DNA of 64,000 nucleotides from the NCBI GenBank assembly GCA_017483225.1, contig JAFULF010000037.1, positions 1 to 64,000 on the forward strand, in the 5' to 3' direction. The stretch is from Alistipes sp. (GTDB lineage Bacteria; Bacteroidota; Bacteroidia; Bacteroidales; Rikenellaceae). Below the pieces are notes generated by a model. That model saw nothing but the letters and a program-made list of their open reading frames with translations, searched no databases and was not told the DNA's origin. Both the position numbers and the translations under genes were made by a program. Of the stretch, positions 9,701 through 19,272 are shown piece after piece; within the stretch, counting starts at the first letter, position 1; every line of letters starts with the position of its first letter.

Positions 9701-10793
9701 TCTCTGTAAGTTTCTTGACTAACGTATATTGGGAGAAGAACTCCTTGGCAAAGACACGCATAACGGTATAGCAAGGTATTGCGAGCAACATTCCGAGAAT
9801 GCCTCCGGCAGAGCCCGCCAGCAGTATCACGATAAAGACTTCGAGCGGATGTGCATTGACCCTCTCCGAGTAGAGTGTCGGTTGCAGGATGAAGTCGTCC
9901 ATACCCTTGACCGTCAGTATGGTGCAGACGATGACCGTGAGCGTGTACGATATGGTGCATCCGTCGATTGGTGCGACGATACCCACAAACATCGAGGTTA
10001 TGGCTCCGATAACGGGTCCGGCGTATGGGATGACATTCATCACACCCATAATGATACCGATGAAGCAAGCATCCTCGGTGTGCATACCGAAGAGTATCAG
10101 CGTCACGGAGATTACGACCATAAGGATAATGCTCTCGACGAGCAGTCCCGTGAAGTAGCGAGCCAGCAGCACCGAAATCTTCTCCATAGCACGCACGACA
10201 TTCTCCTTGTATCGCTCCGGAAACAGAGCGGTAATCATCGCCTGAAACAGGCCGTCCTCCTTCATAAAGAAGAAGGTGATGAACGAGATGGAGAAGAAGA
10301 CCACCACCATCGAAACGCCAAGGTCGATGACCGACGAGAAGGCGGAGTTGATGGCGTTTGTATCTACCACTTCACGCAGCCACGAGATGAGTATCTCGGT
10401 GATGGATACGTGAGGTTGCTGCAACATCAGCACGCTGCTGAAATACTCCTGCGCACGCTCCAACGGCTCCTGAATGGCAGAGAGCGCCGAGCCGAGGTCG
10501 AGTGACGAGAGCCCCATAATCTTGCTGCTTACCAGCGGAACCACGAGTGAGCATATCGCAATGATAACCACCCACATAAGTATCAGCGTGAGCAGTGCCG
10601 CAAGCCAGCGGGGCACGTAGAAACGCCCTATGCGCAGGTTTGACAAGGCACGCACCACGGGTCGTCCTACCACCGCCAATACACCCGACACGAGGATATA
10701 GACCACCACGGAGCGGAAATACCACAGCAGAGCAACCACCACGGAGGCGATTGCAAGACCCACAATCCAGCGTGTAAGAGTAGAAGCGTTCAT
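9693..10793 (-). CDS. AI-2E family transporter (PF01594 type)
   Basis: The 366-residue polytopic inner-membrane protein has paired hydrophobic helices at the N-terminus (about 10-35 and 60-90), a soluble helical stretch near 95-150, and a multi-helix C-terminal half with GIIMGVMNVIPYAGPVIG, a hallmark of this permease family. Members have been linked to export of AI-2 and to other substrates; no substrate can be assigned here. It is 29 nt downstream of psd, and its last codons overlap the start of the riboflavin kinase gene by 8 nt, so translation of the two is probably coupled. Confidence 0.85.
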   Translation of the reverse strand: MNASTLTRWIVGLAIASVVVALLWYFRSVVVYILVSGVLAVVGRPVVRALSNLRIGRFYVPRWLAALLTLILMWVVIIAICSLVVPLVSSKIMGLSSLDLGSALSAIQEPLERAQEYFSSVLMLQQPHVSITEILISWLREVVDTNAINSAFSSVIDLGVSMVVVFFSISFITFFFMKEDGLFQAMITALFPERYKENVVRAMEKISVLLARYFTGLLVESIILMVVISVTLILFGMHTEDACFIGIIMGVMNVIPYAGPVIGAITSMFVGIVAPIDGCTISYTLTVIVCTILTVKGMDDFILQPTLYSERVNAHPLEVFIVILLAGSAGGILGMLLAIPCYTVMRVFAKEFFSQYTLVKKLTENV

Positions 10794-10822
10794 CCTAATC
10801 GAGAGTTTATTGTTCGGTGTAA

Positions 10823-11512
10823 CTAATCGTCATCTTCGGTTGAGAAGTCGCCGATGCGGGCGATAGGGGTCTGGGTACCCACTACCGACTCGCCAATCTC
10901 GACGAGCAACTTTGCCTCCTTCGGCAACAGAATATCTATGCGTGAGCCGAACTTGATAAATCCGCACTTGTCATTCTGTGCGACGTGGTCGCCCACCTTC
11001 ATATACGATACAATACGACGAGCTACCACGCCGGCAATCTGGCGGAAGAGAATCTCTATGCCGTGAGGAGTCTCTACGACGGTTGTCGTGCGCTCGTTCT
11101 CCAACGATGACTTCGGATGCCAAGCGACCAAGAAGCGGCCGGGATGGTACTTGAAGTACTTGACAAGGCCTCCCACAGGCAGCCAGTTGATATGCACGTT
11201 TGTCACCGACATAAAAATCGAAACCTGCAAACGCTCCTCGTGGAAGTATTCGTCGTCGTACACCACCTCCGTAACCACTACACGACCATCGCACGGCGAG
11301 AAGACAAGGTCGGCATCGTGAATCTTGATGCGGCGGGGCTCACGGAAGAAATAGACGATAAGAAACCAGAACATAACGAGCAGCACCGTAAGCAGAATCA
11401 GTAGCCAGCTGCGCTCGTGAACCTCCAACATATAGTATATCAAAGCCCAAATCGCAGCGCAACATACGCCCGATATGGCGATAATTCTGTAACCTTCTTT
11501 GTTGATTTTCAT
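10823..11512 (-). CDS. psd: phosphatidylserine decarboxylase (proenzyme)
   Basis: The 229-residue protein makes phosphatidylethanolamine from phosphatidylserine at the inner membrane. Two hydrophobic segments at about 9-28 and 36-56 anchor it. The self-cleaving site is FGS (188-190) in FIKFGSRIDILLP, where S190 becomes the pyruvoyl group, leaving a 40-residue alpha chain. HINWLPVGG and YHPGRF match the short PSD class common in Bacteroidetes. The gene is 12 nt downstream of cdsA, which makes the CDP-diacylglycerol needed for the preceding step. The phosphatidylserine synthase gene is not in the window. Confidence 0.92.
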   Translation of the reverse strand: MKINKEGYRIIAISGVCCAAIWALIYYMLEVHERSWLLILLTVLLVMFWFLIVYFFREPRRIKIHDADLVFSPCDGRVVVTEVVYDDEYFHEERLQVSIFMSVTNVHINWLPVGGLVKYFKYHPGRFLVAWHPKSSLENERTTTVVETPHGIEILFRQIAGVVARRIVSYMKVGDHVAQNDKCGFIKFGSRIDILLPKEAKLLVEIGESVVGTQTPIARIGDFSTEDDD

Positions 11513-11524
11513 AACTATATAGTA

Positions 11525-12385
11525 TTAAAGGTTTCCGACTATGAGCAGGTAGGCAAAGGCGTAAGGTGCCGAGATGATGAGAGCATCGAATCGGTCCAAC
11601 ACACCTCCGTGACCCGGCATAATGTTGCCTGAGTCCTTCACGCCTGCCGCACGCTTAAAGAGCGACTCCACGAAGTCGCCGGCAACGCCCGTTACCGCCA
11701 CAACGGCAGCCAAACCGCCCCAAAGGAGCAGGTTCTCCCCCAGCAGGTGTCCGCACAGAATGCCTGCGCCGATGGCGGCCACTACGCCACCGAAGAATCC
11801 CTCCCAGGACTTCTTCGGGGATATGCGCTTGCACATACGACGGCGACCAACTCCCACGCCGACCAGATATGCAAAGATATCATTTACCCATATAATCGCA
11901 AAGTAGCACAGTGCCGTCCACGGCTTCCACTCGCCATTGCCGATAAGCAGCGGGATGAAGAGCATAAGCGACAGCGGCAGAGCGATGTATATCACGCCTG
12001 CGAAGGTTGTCGCCACGTTGGCAATCGGGGTAGGGCTGTTGTGCCACAACTCGCAGACAAATGCCGTAGGCACGATAAGCAGCAGGAACAGCAATATGCC
12101 CAGAGCCAATCTGCCCATCTGCGCATCCACCTCCGCTCCGTAGTTCATAAACACGATGAGGCTCAATCCGAAGATTGCCACAGCGGTACCAACACCTATG
12201 CCTCGCAGTGGCGCATAGCCCTTTGCTCGGCATAGTTGGTAGAACTCGACTATCGAGCCTACCATCACCAGCCCCAGCAGTATGCCGAAGCCGACCTTCG
12301 CCCACAGCGCCGCCCCCACAACAATCAGCAGGAAGACGATGCCGCTCAATGTGCGGACTGTAAGGTTTTTCATTTTATCGTTCAT
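11525..12385 (-). CDS. cdsA: phosphatidate cytidylyltransferase
   Basis: The 286-residue multi-span membrane enzyme converts phosphatidic acid and CTP to CDP-diacylglycerol. About eight hydrophobic helices are visible. The C-terminal signature is clear: SPKKSWEGFFGG, then GDFVESLFKR and PGHGGVLDRFDALI with the conserved metal-binding aspartates. It lies between ftsH (14 nt) and psd (12 nt) in one transcription unit. The order rsfS-ftsH-cdsA-psd is familiar from other Bacteroidetes and links membrane protein quality control with phospholipid supply. Confidence 0.95.
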   Translation of the reverse strand: MNDKMKNLTVRTLSGIVFLLIVVGAALWAKVGFGILLGLVMVGSIVEFYQLCRAKGYAPLRGIGVGTAVAIFGLSLIVFMNYGAEVDAQMGRLALGILLFLLLIVPTAFVCELWHNSPTPIANVATTFAGVIYIALPLSLMLFIPLLIGNGEWKPWTALCYFAIIWVNDIFAYLVGVGVGRRRMCKRISPKKSWEGFFGGVVAAIGAGILCGHLLGENLLLWGGLAAVVAVTGVAGDFVESLFKRAAGVKDSGNIMPGHGGVLDRFDALIISAPYAFAYLLIVGNL

Positions 12386-12399
12386 ATCAGGTTAGGTTT

Positions 12400-14487
12400 T
12401 TATTCGTTCTCTTTCGTTGCGGACTCCGGCACTGCCGCCTCGTCTGTGCTCCGCTCTGCGGTGCTATCCTGCGCCGTGGCACTGCTCTCCGCCTCGACGC
12501 TCGCCTGCGATGCCGCAGGCTCTGCGGCAACCTCTTGGGCGGCACTCTTCTCGGCCTCCGCCTTCTCTCGCTCGATATCCTTCTTGCGCTTGCCGAATAT
12601 GCGCTCCACATCCTCCGTGAAGACAACCTCTCGCTCCAACAGCAACTCCGCCAGAGCCACCATTCCGTCACGATGCTCGTCGAGCACCTGCTCCGCCATA
12701 GCGTAGGCCTTGTTGATGATTGCCTTGACCTCGTCGTCTATCGCCTGCGAGGTCTGCTCCGAGTACGGCTTGGTGAAGGACATATCGCTCTGACCTGTTG
12801 AGTCGTAGTAGCTTATCGTGCCGACCTTGTCGCTCATTCCGTAATATACGACCATCGCATAGGCCTGCTTCGTCACACGCTCCAAGTCGTTCAGCGCACC
12901 CGTCGAGAGGTGGCCGAAGAACTTCTGCTCGGCAACACGACCTGCGAGGGTCGCTGCCAGCTCGTCCATCATCTGCTCACGTGTGGTAATCTGTCGCTCC
13001 TCAGGCAGGTACCAGGCAGCACCCAGCGCCTTGCCTCTCGGTATGATTGTGACCTTGACCAGAGGGTGTGCATTCTCCAAAATCCAGCTCACGGTGGCGT
13101 GTCCCGCCTCGTGGTATGCTATGGTGCGCTTCTCGGCAGGTGTGATGACCTTGTTCTTGCGCTCCAAGCCGCCGATTATCCTATCTACCGCCGCAAGGAA
13201 GTCCTCCTTCGATACGAAGGCCTTGTTGTGTCGTGCGGCGATGAGGGCAGCCTCGTTGCAGACGTTGGCGATGTCCGCTCCGGAGAATCCCGGTGTCTGC
13301 TTTGCGAGGAAGTCACGGTCGAGGTTCGGGTCGAGTTTCAGACGGCGCAGATGCACCTCGAAAATCTCCTTACGCTCGTGCAACTCCGGCAGTCCCACCT
13401 CAATCTGACGGTCGAAACGGCCGGCACGCATCAACGCCTTGTCGAGGATATCGGCACGGTTTGTTGCTGCGAGGATTATCACTCCGGCATTGGTCTGGAA
13501 GCCGTCCATCTCGGTAAGGAGCTGGTTGAGCGTATTCTCTCGCTCGTCGTTTCCGGAGAAGCCTGCATTCTTGCCTCGGGCACGACCTATGGCATCAATC
13601 TCGTCGATGAATACGATGCACGGAGCCTTCTGCTTGGCTTGGTCGAAGAGGTCACGCACACGTGATGCACCTACGCCCACAAACATCTCCACAAAGTCCG
13701 AGCCCGATATCGAGAGGAAAGGCACATTGGCCTCGCCCGCCACAGCCTTCGCCAGAAGGGTCTTACCCGTTCCCGGAGGGCCTACGAGCAGTGCACCCTT
13801 AGGTATCTTTGCGCCGAGCTCACGGTACTTCTTCGCATTTTTGAGGAAACCGACAATCTCCATCACCTCGACTTTTGCCTCCTCCAATCCTGCAACATCC
13901 TTGAAGGTGACCTTGCGTGCAGGGTCGTCTTGGTTGAACTCCTGCGCACGAGCCTTGCCTACATTCATAATGTTGCCGCCTGCGCCACCTGCGCCACCTC
14001 TGGCAAAACTGCGGATGAAGAAAAAGAAGATTACAACCATAAATATCATCGGCAGCCAGTTGAGCATCATATCCATCCAGCCCTGCTCGTGGTGGTTGTA
14101 ATCCACTATCACCTTGTTGCCGCTCTCCTCGACCGCCTTGTCGAGGTCGCTGCGGAAGGTGTCTATCGAGCCGATGGTATATACCACCTGCATACCCCTT
14201 GTCGGTAGGTTTTGGAGGCTCTTGTCGGCTGTCGGGTCGCCCTTCAATCGCTCGGCAACACCCTCTTTGAGATATACCTCTGCCCGCTCTCGGTTTATAA
14301 CCTCTATTCTCTCTACATCGCCGTTTCGCACCAGTTGCTCAACCACGGTCCAGTTGCTCTGTGCAGGCCCGTTCTCCCGCTGACCGAAAAGCGATACGCC
14401 GATGATGGTGCACAGCACCAACGACCAAAACCACATCATATTTGGTCGAAACGAAACGACTCTCTTATTGTTCTTTCTCTTTGCCAT
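12400..14487 (-). CDS. ftsH: ATP-dependent zinc metalloprotease FtsH
   Basis: The 695-residue AAA+ protease degrades membrane and short-lived cytosolic proteins. Two membrane helices (about 17-34 and 142-160) flank a periplasmic domain. The AAA module has Walker A GPPGTGKT (236-243), Walker B VFIDEID (291-297) and the SRH with [20 protein letters not shown]. The protease has the zinc site HEAGH (459-463). After about residue 640 the tail is a low-complexity Ala/Glu/Ser stretch typical of Bacteroidetes FtsH. It is 91 nt downstream of rsfS and probably shares its promoter. Confidence 0.97.
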   Translation of the reverse strand: MAKRKNNKRVVSFRPNMMWFWSLVLCTIIGVSLFGQRENGPAQSNWTVVEQLVRNGDVERIEVINRERAEVYLKEGVAERLKGDPTADKSLQNLPTRGMQVVYTIGSIDTFRSDLDKAVEESGNKVIVDYNHHEQGWMDMMLNWLPMIFMVVIFFFFIRSFARGGAGGAGGNIMNVGKARAQEFNQDDPARKVTFKDVAGLEEAKVEVMEIVGFLKNAKKYRELGAKIPKGALLVGPPGTGKTLLAKAVAGEANVPFLSISGSDFVEMFVGVGASRVRDLFDQAKQKAPCIVFIDEIDAIGRARGKNAGFSGNDERENTLNQLLTEMDGFQTNAGVIILAATNRADILDKALMRAGRFDRQIEVGLPELHERKEIFEVHLRRLKLDPNLDRDFLAKQTPGFSGADIANVCNEAALIAARHNKAFVSKEDFLAAVDRIIGGLERKNKVITPAEKRTIAYHEAGHATVSWILENAHPLVKVTIIPRGKALGAAWYLPEERQITTREQMMDELAATLAGRVAEQKFFGHLSTGALNDLERVTKQAYAMVVYYGMSDKVGTISYYDSTGQSDMSFTKPYSEQTSQAIDDEVKAIINKAYAMAEQVLDEHRDGMVALAELLLEREVVFTEDVERIFGKRKKDIEREKAEAEKSAAQEVAAEPAASQASVEAESSATAQDSTAERSTDEAAVPESATKENE

Positions 14488-14578
14488 CTGTTCTTTCTGT
14501 TTGGTTTATCTGCATAATAACGCTCTATTATGCCTCAAAATTGCCCGAAGTCGCCCATTATGCGACTTTTGCGACGCT

Positions 14579-14932
14579 CTATGCCTCATATTCGTAACGG
14601 GTCATCGGAGCATCCGCCCACAACTCCTCCAACTTATAGTAGTCACGCAGGTCGCTCTGGAATACGTGTACCACTACGTCTATGTAGTCGAGAGCCACCC
14701 AGAGGCCCGTCTGCTTGCCCTCTACTCGCCAAGGGTTTTCGTGCAGCTCTTCAAAGAGCTTCTCCTCAATGCCGTCGGCAATGGCAGCTACCTGTGCTGT
14801 CGAGTCGGCATTGCATACCACGAAGTGCGAGCATATAGCACCATCGAAGCCGCTCAAATCAAGGGATACAATATTCTTACCTTTTTTATCCTGAATTGCA
14901 CCTACAATTGTCTCAATCAATTTTTTCTCCAT
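14579..14932 (-). CDS. rsfS: ribosomal silencing factor RsfS
   Basis: The 117-residue protein binds L14 and blocks joining of ribosomal subunits when nutrients are short. The family core is present: DLSGFDGAICSHFVVCNADS (about 25-44), then WRVEGKQTGLWVALDYIDVVVHVF and a C-terminal YYKLEELWADAP. Length fits the family. A consensus promoter stands 27 nt before the ATG, making rsfS the first gene of the ftsH-cdsA-psd unit. Confidence 0.93.
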   Translation of the reverse strand: MEKKLIETIVGAIQDKKGKNIVSLDLSGFDGAICSHFVVCNADSTAQVAAIADGIEEKLFEELHENPWRVEGKQTGLWVALDYIDVVVHVFQSDLRDYYKLEELWADAPMTRYEYEA

Positions 14933-14958
14933 AATAGTTATTTGTGTGTATAATCGTA

Positions 14959-14989
14959 CAAAGGTAAGAAAAATATATAATAACCCAAA
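14959..14989 (-). promoter_or_regulatory. promoter of the rsfS-ftsH-cdsA-psd unit
   Basis: Minus strand: TTTG (14989-14986), 19 nt, TACCTTTG (14966-14959). Full consensus match, 27 nt before the rsfS start. Confidence 0.75.
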
Positions 14990-15006
14990 GAAAAGAGGTT
15001 TTTATT

Positions 15007-15042
15007 AAAAATAAAAAAGGCTACTCTCCGAAGAGAATAGCC
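15007..15042 (-). terminator. rho-independent terminator of the GLUG-like lipoprotein gene
   Basis: Read on the minus strand, GGCTATTCTC (15042-15033) pairs with GAGAGTAGCC (15028-15019) around a four-base loop with one mismatch, followed by a run of six T and more T-rich sequence. It lies 22 nt after the stop at 15064. Confidence 0.8.
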
Positions 15043-15063
15043 CAATCAAACGCCATTGCAGGG

Positions 15064-18000
15064 TTAATCGATGAACGAAATATTTGACCTATTTACACTT
15101 AACTGGTAATTGCTGTTTGTGCTTGTGGTTACGAAGTTAATCTTACCCTCTTCCGGTTGGTCTGAAAATACATCAATACCGGTTGCCTTTATTCCGAGAA
15201 ATGTTGAAGACTTATCAATGTAGAACGGGTTGCCGGAAGAACCAAATCTGATAGAATAACCACTACTTGCCGCCCGAGTTGAAGCAAAGCCGGTATTGGC
15301 AGGGTCAACAGATGTTATGGCGACTTTCATACTACAAGAGTAATACCATCTACTACCATTCGCAGAGCCAAGTAATCCGCCTACAAGCACTCCTGTCGCT
15401 TCGTTATCTATAATACTATCAATGGTGCAATATTGCTTAATTCCGTTGTTGGAGAATCCTCCCATTCCTCCAATCTCGCTACCGGTTGCTGTGCCTTCTT
15501 TTATGTATATGGCTCCGGAACTATTGCAATGGTCGGCGGTAGCAAAATATCCTCCAATACCACCTGCGCGCATTTTTCCATTTGGAGAATGAATAGTTAT
15601 AGTGGCGTTGTTGTCACAATATGAATGCGTGTCATTCTTTGTTGAATAACCACTAACACCTCCTACGTAACTATATGAACTATATCCTGCATTTGAAATG
15701 GTTATATCTCCATAATTTTTATATCCTACAAGAATTGATGTAGCGGTTGTGTCACCAATAACACCTCCTACACGATTGCTTGCAGCGTTTGAGACGGATA
15801 TAGGTGCATAGTTTGTTGCAATAATAGTTTGGTTGTTTGCAGATGCTTTATCGCCGGTGATAACGGTCTCCGATATACCACAAACGCCTCCGACATATAT
15901 ATTTTTGGCTGTTTTATAAGAGATGCTAATCTTTCCTTTGGTTTCGGAATCTTTCTCTCCGTTGACGCATCCGGCCAATGTTTGTGTTGCAACTACTACG
16001 GTTGTTGATGTTTCGGCACCTGTTTCGGTGTCGGTGCTTGTTTGGGTTTCTGTTTGAATCCAATTGTTAGTACCAATTACACCGCCAATGTGGGAGGCCC
16101 CTACCGCATCGGTCATAGTTATTATGCCGGTATTGGTGCAATTTGTGACCAAACCATAGCAATCGCCAATCACTCCTCCCATACGGGTTCCGGCGTTTGG
16201 ACTTAATATGGATAAAGCACCCTCGTTTGTACAATTTGTGGTAGTGTTTTCGCCCTTTCCGACAACACCTCCGATGCGTGCGGTTTCTTGGATGGATGTT
16301 ATTGATATACTATTGTGGTTATGACAGTTTGATACCTCGCTCTGTGCTAAACCGATAATACCGCCGACGTATGGCACCCCGCCTGTTGCGCTATTGGAAG
16401 TTATAATGCCATAATTGTGACAAGGGCCGGTGATAGTTCCATTTTTGGTCGTACTACCTAAAATTCCTCCTAAGTAAAAATCTTTTTGAGGACTTGTAAT
16501 GGAAATGGAGCCATAATTGCTACACTTTGTTAACGGCGTTTTTGCATAAGCTATTACGCCTCCTGTGTAGGTGATTGAATTCGTGTTATTTGCCGAAATC
16601 GAACCATGATTTTCGCAATTCGTTGTTTGGCTCTCTCCTGTTGAACATCCGGTAATACCTGCTACACACGTCATCTCTGATGCTGATGAATTGGAGATAC
16701 TTACGGCTCCGTAATTTTTGCAGTTTTGTATAGTACCATAGTTAAGGGCTGTTATACCTCCTGCAAAGTTTTCAGTGGTAGTATCTATGTTGGCAGCATC
16801 CATAATAATACTGCCATAGTTGATACAGCTGTCAATTGTTCCGACAGAGTCCTTGTGTCCATTGCTAAATATGCCCGTTTTGAGACCGTTCGATGAGGTT
16901 ACAGTGCCGATAACAGAAGCCTTGTTTATGCAATTTTTAACAGTGCCATACAAATAATAAGCGAATGCTCCTGCATATGTGTAATTGGTTTCATTGGGAG
17001 TTAATGTTAACACGCAGTCTGCCTCTATTTCCTCTGTTGCGGGGTCATCAGCTGTTTTGCCAAGGGTTATGTTTTGAATGGTAAGTCCATCTCTAACGAC
17101 ACCAAATAGTAACCCAAAGTCAGTATCGCTTGTTCTGCACAGATTGCTTATGACACAATTTTCAGAGTTGCTCTTTTGTCCGTCAATAATAGTTACCTTG
17201 TCGTTGTTATAGGTTGTATGATTGCTGCGGAAACTAACAATTCCACTGGTTGTAACGTCATCGAAATTCTCATTTGTCAAGTCAAAGTCATTATGCAGAC
17301 GTATGGTTGTGTCGGTGCCGAGCCAGACGTTCTTCTCCAATGTGCGGGCGAATGATGCGAACTCGTTGCTGTTGCGGATGCCCCAAGGCTCGGTGCAATT
17401 TACCGGCAATGGAGGCATCTTTATCATCTTGCCGGCCTCGATGGTTTTGCCCGAGCTGTACGCCTTAACACGCTGCTGGTTGCCATTGCTATCCATAACG
17501 TAGAGCGCAAAGCCCTTGGGGTAGTCGCCCGCAGGGATGGCGAAGTAGAAGTCGGTAGCCTCGCTCGACAGCGTTACACCTTCGTCACAGTTGATGCAGA
17601 TGACCGGTGAGTTGTAGTAGCCGTCGGCAAGTCCGGACTCATTGAAGCGGCTCATTCCGATATCGGTTGCGTTCTCTGCGTGACGGAAATATCCCGACAG
17701 AGGCTCGTGACCTGTTGCGCGGAGCATAACCTTCTTGACCGTGGCCGAGCCGGTGAGCGAAACCTTCATATATCCGCACATATGCTTCATCTGTATAACG
17801 TCGCCCTCGCTCTCTGCCTTGCCCATCAAGATGCCAAAGCCGTTGGAGAGGTGTCCTTGCAGATAAGCCTGCTCGGAGTCGATATAGAACCACTCGGAGC
17901 GACCCGTAGCGACCTCGGCAGGGTACATAACAACCAAAGGGTAGGAGAGACTCGATACAACCTCCTCCGACATACCAATCTTTGCGGTATCCATACCGTC

Positions 18001-18303
18001 GTACTCCGCCTCGATGCCCTCCGATTCGAGGGTGCGGTTGATTGCGAGCTTGTCGCCGGTGCTCCAATAGAGAGGCACACGACCCTCCTCCTCGTCGCCG
18101 AGCGAGATACGGGTGTCGCTGTTGTCGATGCCGACAGTGAGGTAGGCGACCGCCTTGTTTGCCCCCTCCTCCTGCTCGGGACTCTCGACATTCTCGGTGT
18201 TCTTCCCTCCGCCAAGCAGCGAGTCGTCGTTTGTAGGGTCAGTTTCACAAGATGTTGCGAGTAGGGCTACTGCCAAACTCAAACTGATAAATAACTTCTT
18301 CAT
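15064..18303 (-). CDS. large surface lipoprotein: fimbrillin-like N-terminus plus GLUG-like repeats
   Basis: The 1079-residue protein starts at ATG 18303 with an SPII signal (AVALLATSC, lipidated Cys near 20); the frame opens earlier only through TTG. Residues about 40-310 look like a fimbrillin/Mfa-type N-terminal fold (TRISLGDEEEGRVPLYWSTG, FYFAIPAGDYPKGF). From about 370 on there are some fifteen imperfect 40-50-residue units built on GGVIG...C.N.G.I, like GLUG repeats that fold as a beta-helix. Expected at the outer membrane surface, perhaps in adhesion; function unknown. Base composition changes within the gene: the part coding the N-terminal domain (about 17300-18303) is GC-rich like its neighbours, while the repeat part (15064-17300) is clearly AT-rich. 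It is 33 nt downstream of a 53-codon ORF. Confidence 0.82.
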   Translation of the reverse strand: MKKLFISLSLAVALLATSCETDPTNDDSLLGGGKNTENVESPEQEEGANKAVAYLTVGIDNSDTRISLGDEEEGRVPLYWSTGDKLAINRTLESEGIEAEYDGMDTAKIGMSEEVVSSLSYPLVVMYPAEVATGRSEWFYIDSEQAYLQGHLSNGFGILMGKAESEGDVIQMKHMCGYMKVSLTGSATVKKVMLRATGHEPLSGYFRHAENATDIGMSRFNESGLADGYYNSPVICINCDEGVTLSSEATDFYFAIPAGDYPKGFALYVMDSNGNQQRVKAYSSGKTIEAGKMIKMPPLPVNCTEPWGIRNSNEFASFARTLEKNVWLGTDTTIRLHNDFDLTNENFDDVTTSGIVSFRSNHTTYNNDKVTIIDGQKSNSENCVISNLCRTSDTDFGLLFGVVRDGLTIQNITLGKTADDPATEEIEADCVLTLTPNETNYTYAGAFAYYLYGTVKNCINKASVIGTVTSSNGLKTGIFSNGHKDSVGTIDSCINYGSIIMDAANIDTTTENFAGGITALNYGTIQNCKNYGAVSISNSSASEMTCVAGITGCSTGESQTTNCENHGSISANNTNSITYTGGVIAYAKTPLTKCSNYGSISITSPQKDFYLGGILGSTTKNGTITGPCHNYGIITSNSATGGVPYVGGIIGLAQSEVSNCHNHNSISITSIQETARIGGVVGKGENTTTNCTNEGALSILSPNAGTRMGGVIGDCYGLVTNCTNTGIITMTDAVGASHIGGVIGTNNWIQTETQTSTDTETGAETSTTVVVATQTLAGCVNGEKDSETKGKISISYKTAKNIYVGGVCGISETVITGDKASANNQTIIATNYAPISVSNAASNRVGGVIGDTTATSILVGYKNYGDITISNAGYSSYSYVGGVSGYSTKNDTHSYCDNNATITIHSPNGKMRAGGIGGYFATADHCNSSGAIYIKEGTATGSEIGGMGGFSNNGIKQYCTIDSIIDNEATGVLVGGLLGSANGSRWYYSCSMKVAITSVDPANTGFASTRAASSGYSIRFGSSGNPFYIDKSSTFLGIKATGIDVFSDQPEEGKINFVTTSTNSNYQLSVNRSNISFID

Positions 18304-18336
18304 CTTATCTTTCGTTTTTTGATTTGACAATAGTTT

Positions 18337-18498
18337 TTACTCTTCATTATCTTCAAACTCCTCCCAAGGGTCGCCCTCCTCGGTGTCGATATATGGGAGT
18401 GATGCCTGAAAACCGCTCTCCGGAGCGAGATAAGTTACTTCAAGGTCGGGAGCGAGGTAGGCCGATTCCCCCCCCCTCAAAAGTGGATTTTTATTCAT
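18337..18498 (-). CDS. 53-residue acidic small protein with an in-frame G9 tract
   Basis: From ATG 18498 to TAA 18337 the frame is open only because the G run (C9 on the plus strand, 18468-18476) has nine bases; eight or ten would shift it and end it early. The peptide begins MNKNPLLRGG, has two related words AYLAPDLEV and TYLAPESGF, and ends in a strongly acidic tail (EEGDPWEEFEDNEE). It has no signal peptide. Short ORFs with an APE...EAGF-type core occur upstream of surface lipoproteins in Bacteroidales, so this may be one of that unnamed class (inference). A good promoter precedes it by 60 nt and the lipoprotein gene follows by 33 nt, so the two are probably one operon. Confidence 0.65.
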   Translation of the reverse strand: MNKNPLLRGGESAYLAPDLEVTYLAPESGFQASLPYIDTEEGDPWEEFEDNEE

Positions 18499-18557
18499 AA
18501 TAGGTAGGTTATAGGTGAGTTTACAATATTTTTATTTGTTTGTGTAATAGTCGGATG

Positions 18558-18589
18558 TAAAGATATATATAATATTTCAAATATGCAAA
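18558..18589 (-). promoter_or_regulatory. promoter of the small ORF-lipoprotein operon
   Basis: Minus strand: TTTG (18589-18586), 20 nt, TATCTTTA (18565-18558), seven of eight -7 positions. No other promoter-like pair was seen before the small ORF. Confidence 0.6.
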
Positions 18590-18653
18590 AATGTGGATGT
18601 GTCCGACAAGAAAATGGGGTCGGAGCGATGCCGGGATAGGATAAAACGGCAGT

Positions 18654-18687
18654 AGCCTATCGCAGGAGCGGGTTGCTCCGATAGGCT
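18654..18687 (-). terminator. hairpin after the HAD hydrolase gene
   Basis: A nine-pair outer stem (AGCCTATCG 18654-18662 with CGATAGGCT 18679-18687) plus inner GAGC/GCTC forms a strong hairpin 22 nt after the HAD stop. The T run that follows on the minus strand is short (four), so termination is likely but not certain. Confidence 0.6.
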
Positions 18688-18708
18688 TGTTATACTATTG
18701 GGGAAGGA

Positions 18709-19272
18709 TTAAAATGGCAACTCGACCTTGAAGAATCCCGCACCGCTCGCCTCGGCGGCGGCAAGACCTATCTCCGAGTCCTCGAAGATAAGCGTCTCGG
18801 CAGGGGTTACACCCTCAATCTCCATCGCCTTCAAGAAGCAGTCGGGTGCCGGCTTCGAGCGCACCACGTCGTCGGAGGAGAGTATCCCGTCCACGCCGCC
18901 CTCCAACCCGAGGTGGCGCATAACATTGCCGATGTTAGACGGGTGGCCCGTGGATACTATCCATGCACGACCTCCTCGGCTGCGAAAATCCTGCACAAAG
19001 TGCCATAGCGGCTCGTTGAGCGTGACAAGGTCGAAGTGGGTGGGGTATATCTCCACCTTGCGCATTCGGATTCGCCTCTGACGCTCGGGGTCGGTGATGC
19101 CTATATCGGTGAGAAATTCGGGGCATCGCAGACCGAAATATTTGCGGCGGTACTCCTCCATATCTATATTGATTCCCTCCTCGGCGAGGGCCTCGATGTA
19201 GGATATGGCATTGGCACGGCCCGTATTGGCCAGCGTGCCGTCAAAGTCGAGCAGTAAGAGTTTGATTTTCAT
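18709..19272 (-). CDS. HAD-IA family hydrolase
   Basis: The 187-residue protein has DFDGTLANT (motif I, D9 and D11), a helical cap, IVSTGHPSN as motif II, RSKPAPDCF with the motif III Lys, and FEDSEIGLAAAEASG as motif IV. These features fit beta-phosphoglucomutase/phosphatase-like members. It is a little short, with a small cap. Its ATG overlaps the stop of the upstream M23 peptidase gene by one base, so it is translated as part of that operon. The substrate is unknown; a sugar or amino-sugar phosphate is one guess given the cell-wall neighbours. Confidence 0.82.
   Translation of the reverse strand: MKIKLLLLDFDGTLANTGRANAISYIEALAEEGINIDMEEYRRKYFGLRCPEFLTDIGITDPERQRRIRMRKVEIYPTHFDLVTLNEPLWHFVQDFRSRGGRAWIVSTGHPSNIGNVMRHLGLEGGVDGILSSDDVVRSKPAPDCFLKAMEIEGVTPAETLIFEDSEIGLAAAEASGAGFFKVELPF

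Noticed and set aside
15064..17300. Repeat-rich stretch as a CRISPR array
   Set aside because: The repeats are degenerate protein repeats in one open frame, with no constant spacer length.
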